Source: Clostridia bacterium (GTDB lineage: Bacteria; Bacillota; Clostridia; Oscillospirales; Acutalibacteraceae). From it: a DNA stretch of 5,906 nucleotides. Location: positions 1-5,906 of the forward strand of contig CAAFXF010000057.1 of NCBI GenBank assembly GCA_900766895.1, written 5' to 3'. Under the pieces are notes generated by a model. That model did not search any database and was not told the DNA's origin. It saw nothing but the letters and a program-made list of their open reading frames with translations. The position numbers and the translations under genes were made by a program. Positions 4,985 through 5,906 of the stretch are shown in pieces. Position 1 is the first letter of the stretch, and the number at the start of each line of letters is the position of its first letter.

Positions 4985-5906
4985 ATGAACAATTATAATA
5001 TTACAGTATTGAAGGGTGACGGAATAGGCCCGGAAATCGTTGATGAAGCAATAAAGGTTTTGGATAAGGCAGGAGAAAAATTCGGCTTTAAGTGCAATTA
5101 CAACTATCAGCTTTTGGGCGGATGTGCAATTGACGCAACAGGTGTGCCTTACCCACAGGAGACGGCAGATGCCTGCAAGGCGTCCGATGCTGTGCTTTTG
5201 GGTGCTGTCGGCGGACCTAAGTGGGATAGCCAGCCCGGCAATAACCGTCCCGAAAAGGGATTGCTCGCTATTCGTGAGGATTTGGGACTGTTTGCAAATC
5301 TTCGTCCTGCAAAGATTTTTGCACCGCTTAAAAGTGCATCTCCTATTAAGGAGGAAATTATCGGCGACGGACTTGATATCCTTATTGTCAGAGAGCTCAC
5401 AGGCGGTATCTACTTTGGCGACAGAGGAACATACGAGGAAAACGGCGTTGTTGGCGCATATGATACCGAACGCTACACCTATCCTGAAATAAAGAGAATT
5501 GTTAAGGCAGGCTTTGAATATGCTATTAAGCGTGAAAAAAGACTTACCTGTGTTGACAAGGCAAATGTTCTCGACAGCTCTCGACTTTGGAGAAAGGTTA
5601 TGGAGGAAACAGCAAAGGATTACCCTGAGGTTGAGGTTTCGTATATGTATGTTGACAACTGTGCAATGCAGCTTGTTCGTAATCCAAATCAATTTGATAC
5701 CATTGTAACCTCAAACATTTTCGGTGACATTCTTTCTGACGAGGCTTCAATGATTTCAGGCTCAATCGGTATGCTTGCTTCTGCTTCTCTTGCAGAGGGC
5801 ACATTTGGCTTGTATGAGCCTATTCACGGCTCTGCTCCGGATATTGCAGGTCAGGGCAAGGCAAACCCACTTGCAACCATTCTTTCGGCTGCTATGATGC
5901 TTCGCT
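4985..5906 (+). CDS. leuB: 3-isopropylmalate dehydrogenase, 3' end cut off by window
   Basis: The first 307 residues are present; the family is usually about 355-360 long, so roughly 50 are missing. The enzyme oxidises and decarboxylates 3-isopropylmalate with NAD+ to the precursor of 2-oxoisocaproate, using Mg2+ or Mn2+. Visible family features are GDGIGPEI (11-18), substrate arginines R97 (LAIREDL), R107 (ANLRP) and R136 (VRELTGG), Y143, the catalytic lysine K192 (DKANVL), metal aspartates D224 (YVDN), D248 and D252 (GDILSDEAS), and the NAD loop HGSAPDIAGQGKANP (281-295). These match the spacing of the well-studied Thermus enzyme. The NAD-type loop and VRELTGG favour LeuB over isocitrate or tartrate dehydrogenase relatives. 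ATG at 4985 follows GGAGGAG (4973-4979), 14 bases after the leuA stop, so it is cotranscribed with leuA under the T-box. A 258-codon antisense frame over it is a shadow. Confidence 0.95.
   Translation, partial: MNNYNITVLKGDGIGPEIVDEAIKVLDKAGEKFGFKCNYNYQLLGGCAIDATGVPYPQETADACKASDAVLLGAVGGPKWDSQPGNNRPEKGLLAIREDLGLFANLRPAKIFAPLKSASPIKEEIIGDGLDILIVRELTGGIYFGDRGTYEENGVVGAYDTERYTYPEIKRIVKAGFEYAIKREKRLTCVDKANVLDSSRLWRKVMEETAKDYPEVEVSYMYVDNCAMQLVRNPNQFDTIVTSNIFGDILSDEASMISGSIGMLASASLAEGTFGLYEPIHGSAPDIAGQGKANPLATILSAAMMLR

Noticed and set aside
4916..5692. 258-codon minus-strand open frame opposite leuB
   Set aside because: It covers the end of leuA and most of leuB, whose motifs are intact on the + strand. 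Its translation has no family features and a scattered Cys/Asn-rich composition, typical of an antisense shadow.

Overview
The window looks like a chromosomal piece of a low-to-mid GC Clostridia bacterium (Bacillota), probably a gut Oscillospiraceae/Ruminococcaceae-type organism. Four things point there: strong GGAGG-type ribosome binding sites, a T-box leader in front of leucine genes, a CxxC-rich/FIVAR-like surface protein of a kind common in gut Clostridia, and intergenic palindromic repeats built on GGCTCCCCTT and GAGGGGATAAAA. The family-level guess is inference; the Bacillota assignment is firm. All genes lie on the + strand.

Left part (1-1858): the 3' end of a large, probably exported, multidomain surface protein runs in from outside the window. 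It is followed after 19 bases by a 55-residue peptide gene with its own strong ribosome binding site. A strong intrinsic terminator closes this unit. The peptide has a leader-like charged N-terminus and a Gly/Ser-rich tail and matches no function I can name.

Middle part (1823-2146): there is no credible gene here. The stretch holds a cluster of related palindromic repeat units in alternating orientation, and the terminator hairpin is itself one arm of this repeat family. Two units keep the same ends but differ in their cores, and both cores can fold or partly fold.

Next (2187-2879): a promoter with a very short predicted leader drives a 213-residue phosphoribosyltransferase-fold protein resembling the thermophile-type orotate phosphoribosyltransferases, with a CPLC motif near the C-terminus. 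Its PRPP-binding signature lacks the usual acidic pair, so its activity is open to question. No terminator follows it.

Right part (2885-5906): a near-consensus promoter, a complete T-box leader (Stem I signature, AGGGTGGTACCGCG T-box, mutually exclusive antiterminator and terminator), leuA of the type-2 (yeast-like) class, and leuB cut off by the window end. Together these form a leucine-biosynthesis operon. Uncharged tRNA-Leu should stabilise the antiterminator and allow transcription of 2-isopropylmalate synthase and 3-isopropylmalate dehydrogenase. The isopropylmalate isomerase genes (leuC, leuD) are not between them. No clear new multi-gene system is visible. The items most worth a second look are the short peptide, the repeat cluster and the altered phosphoribosyltransferase.
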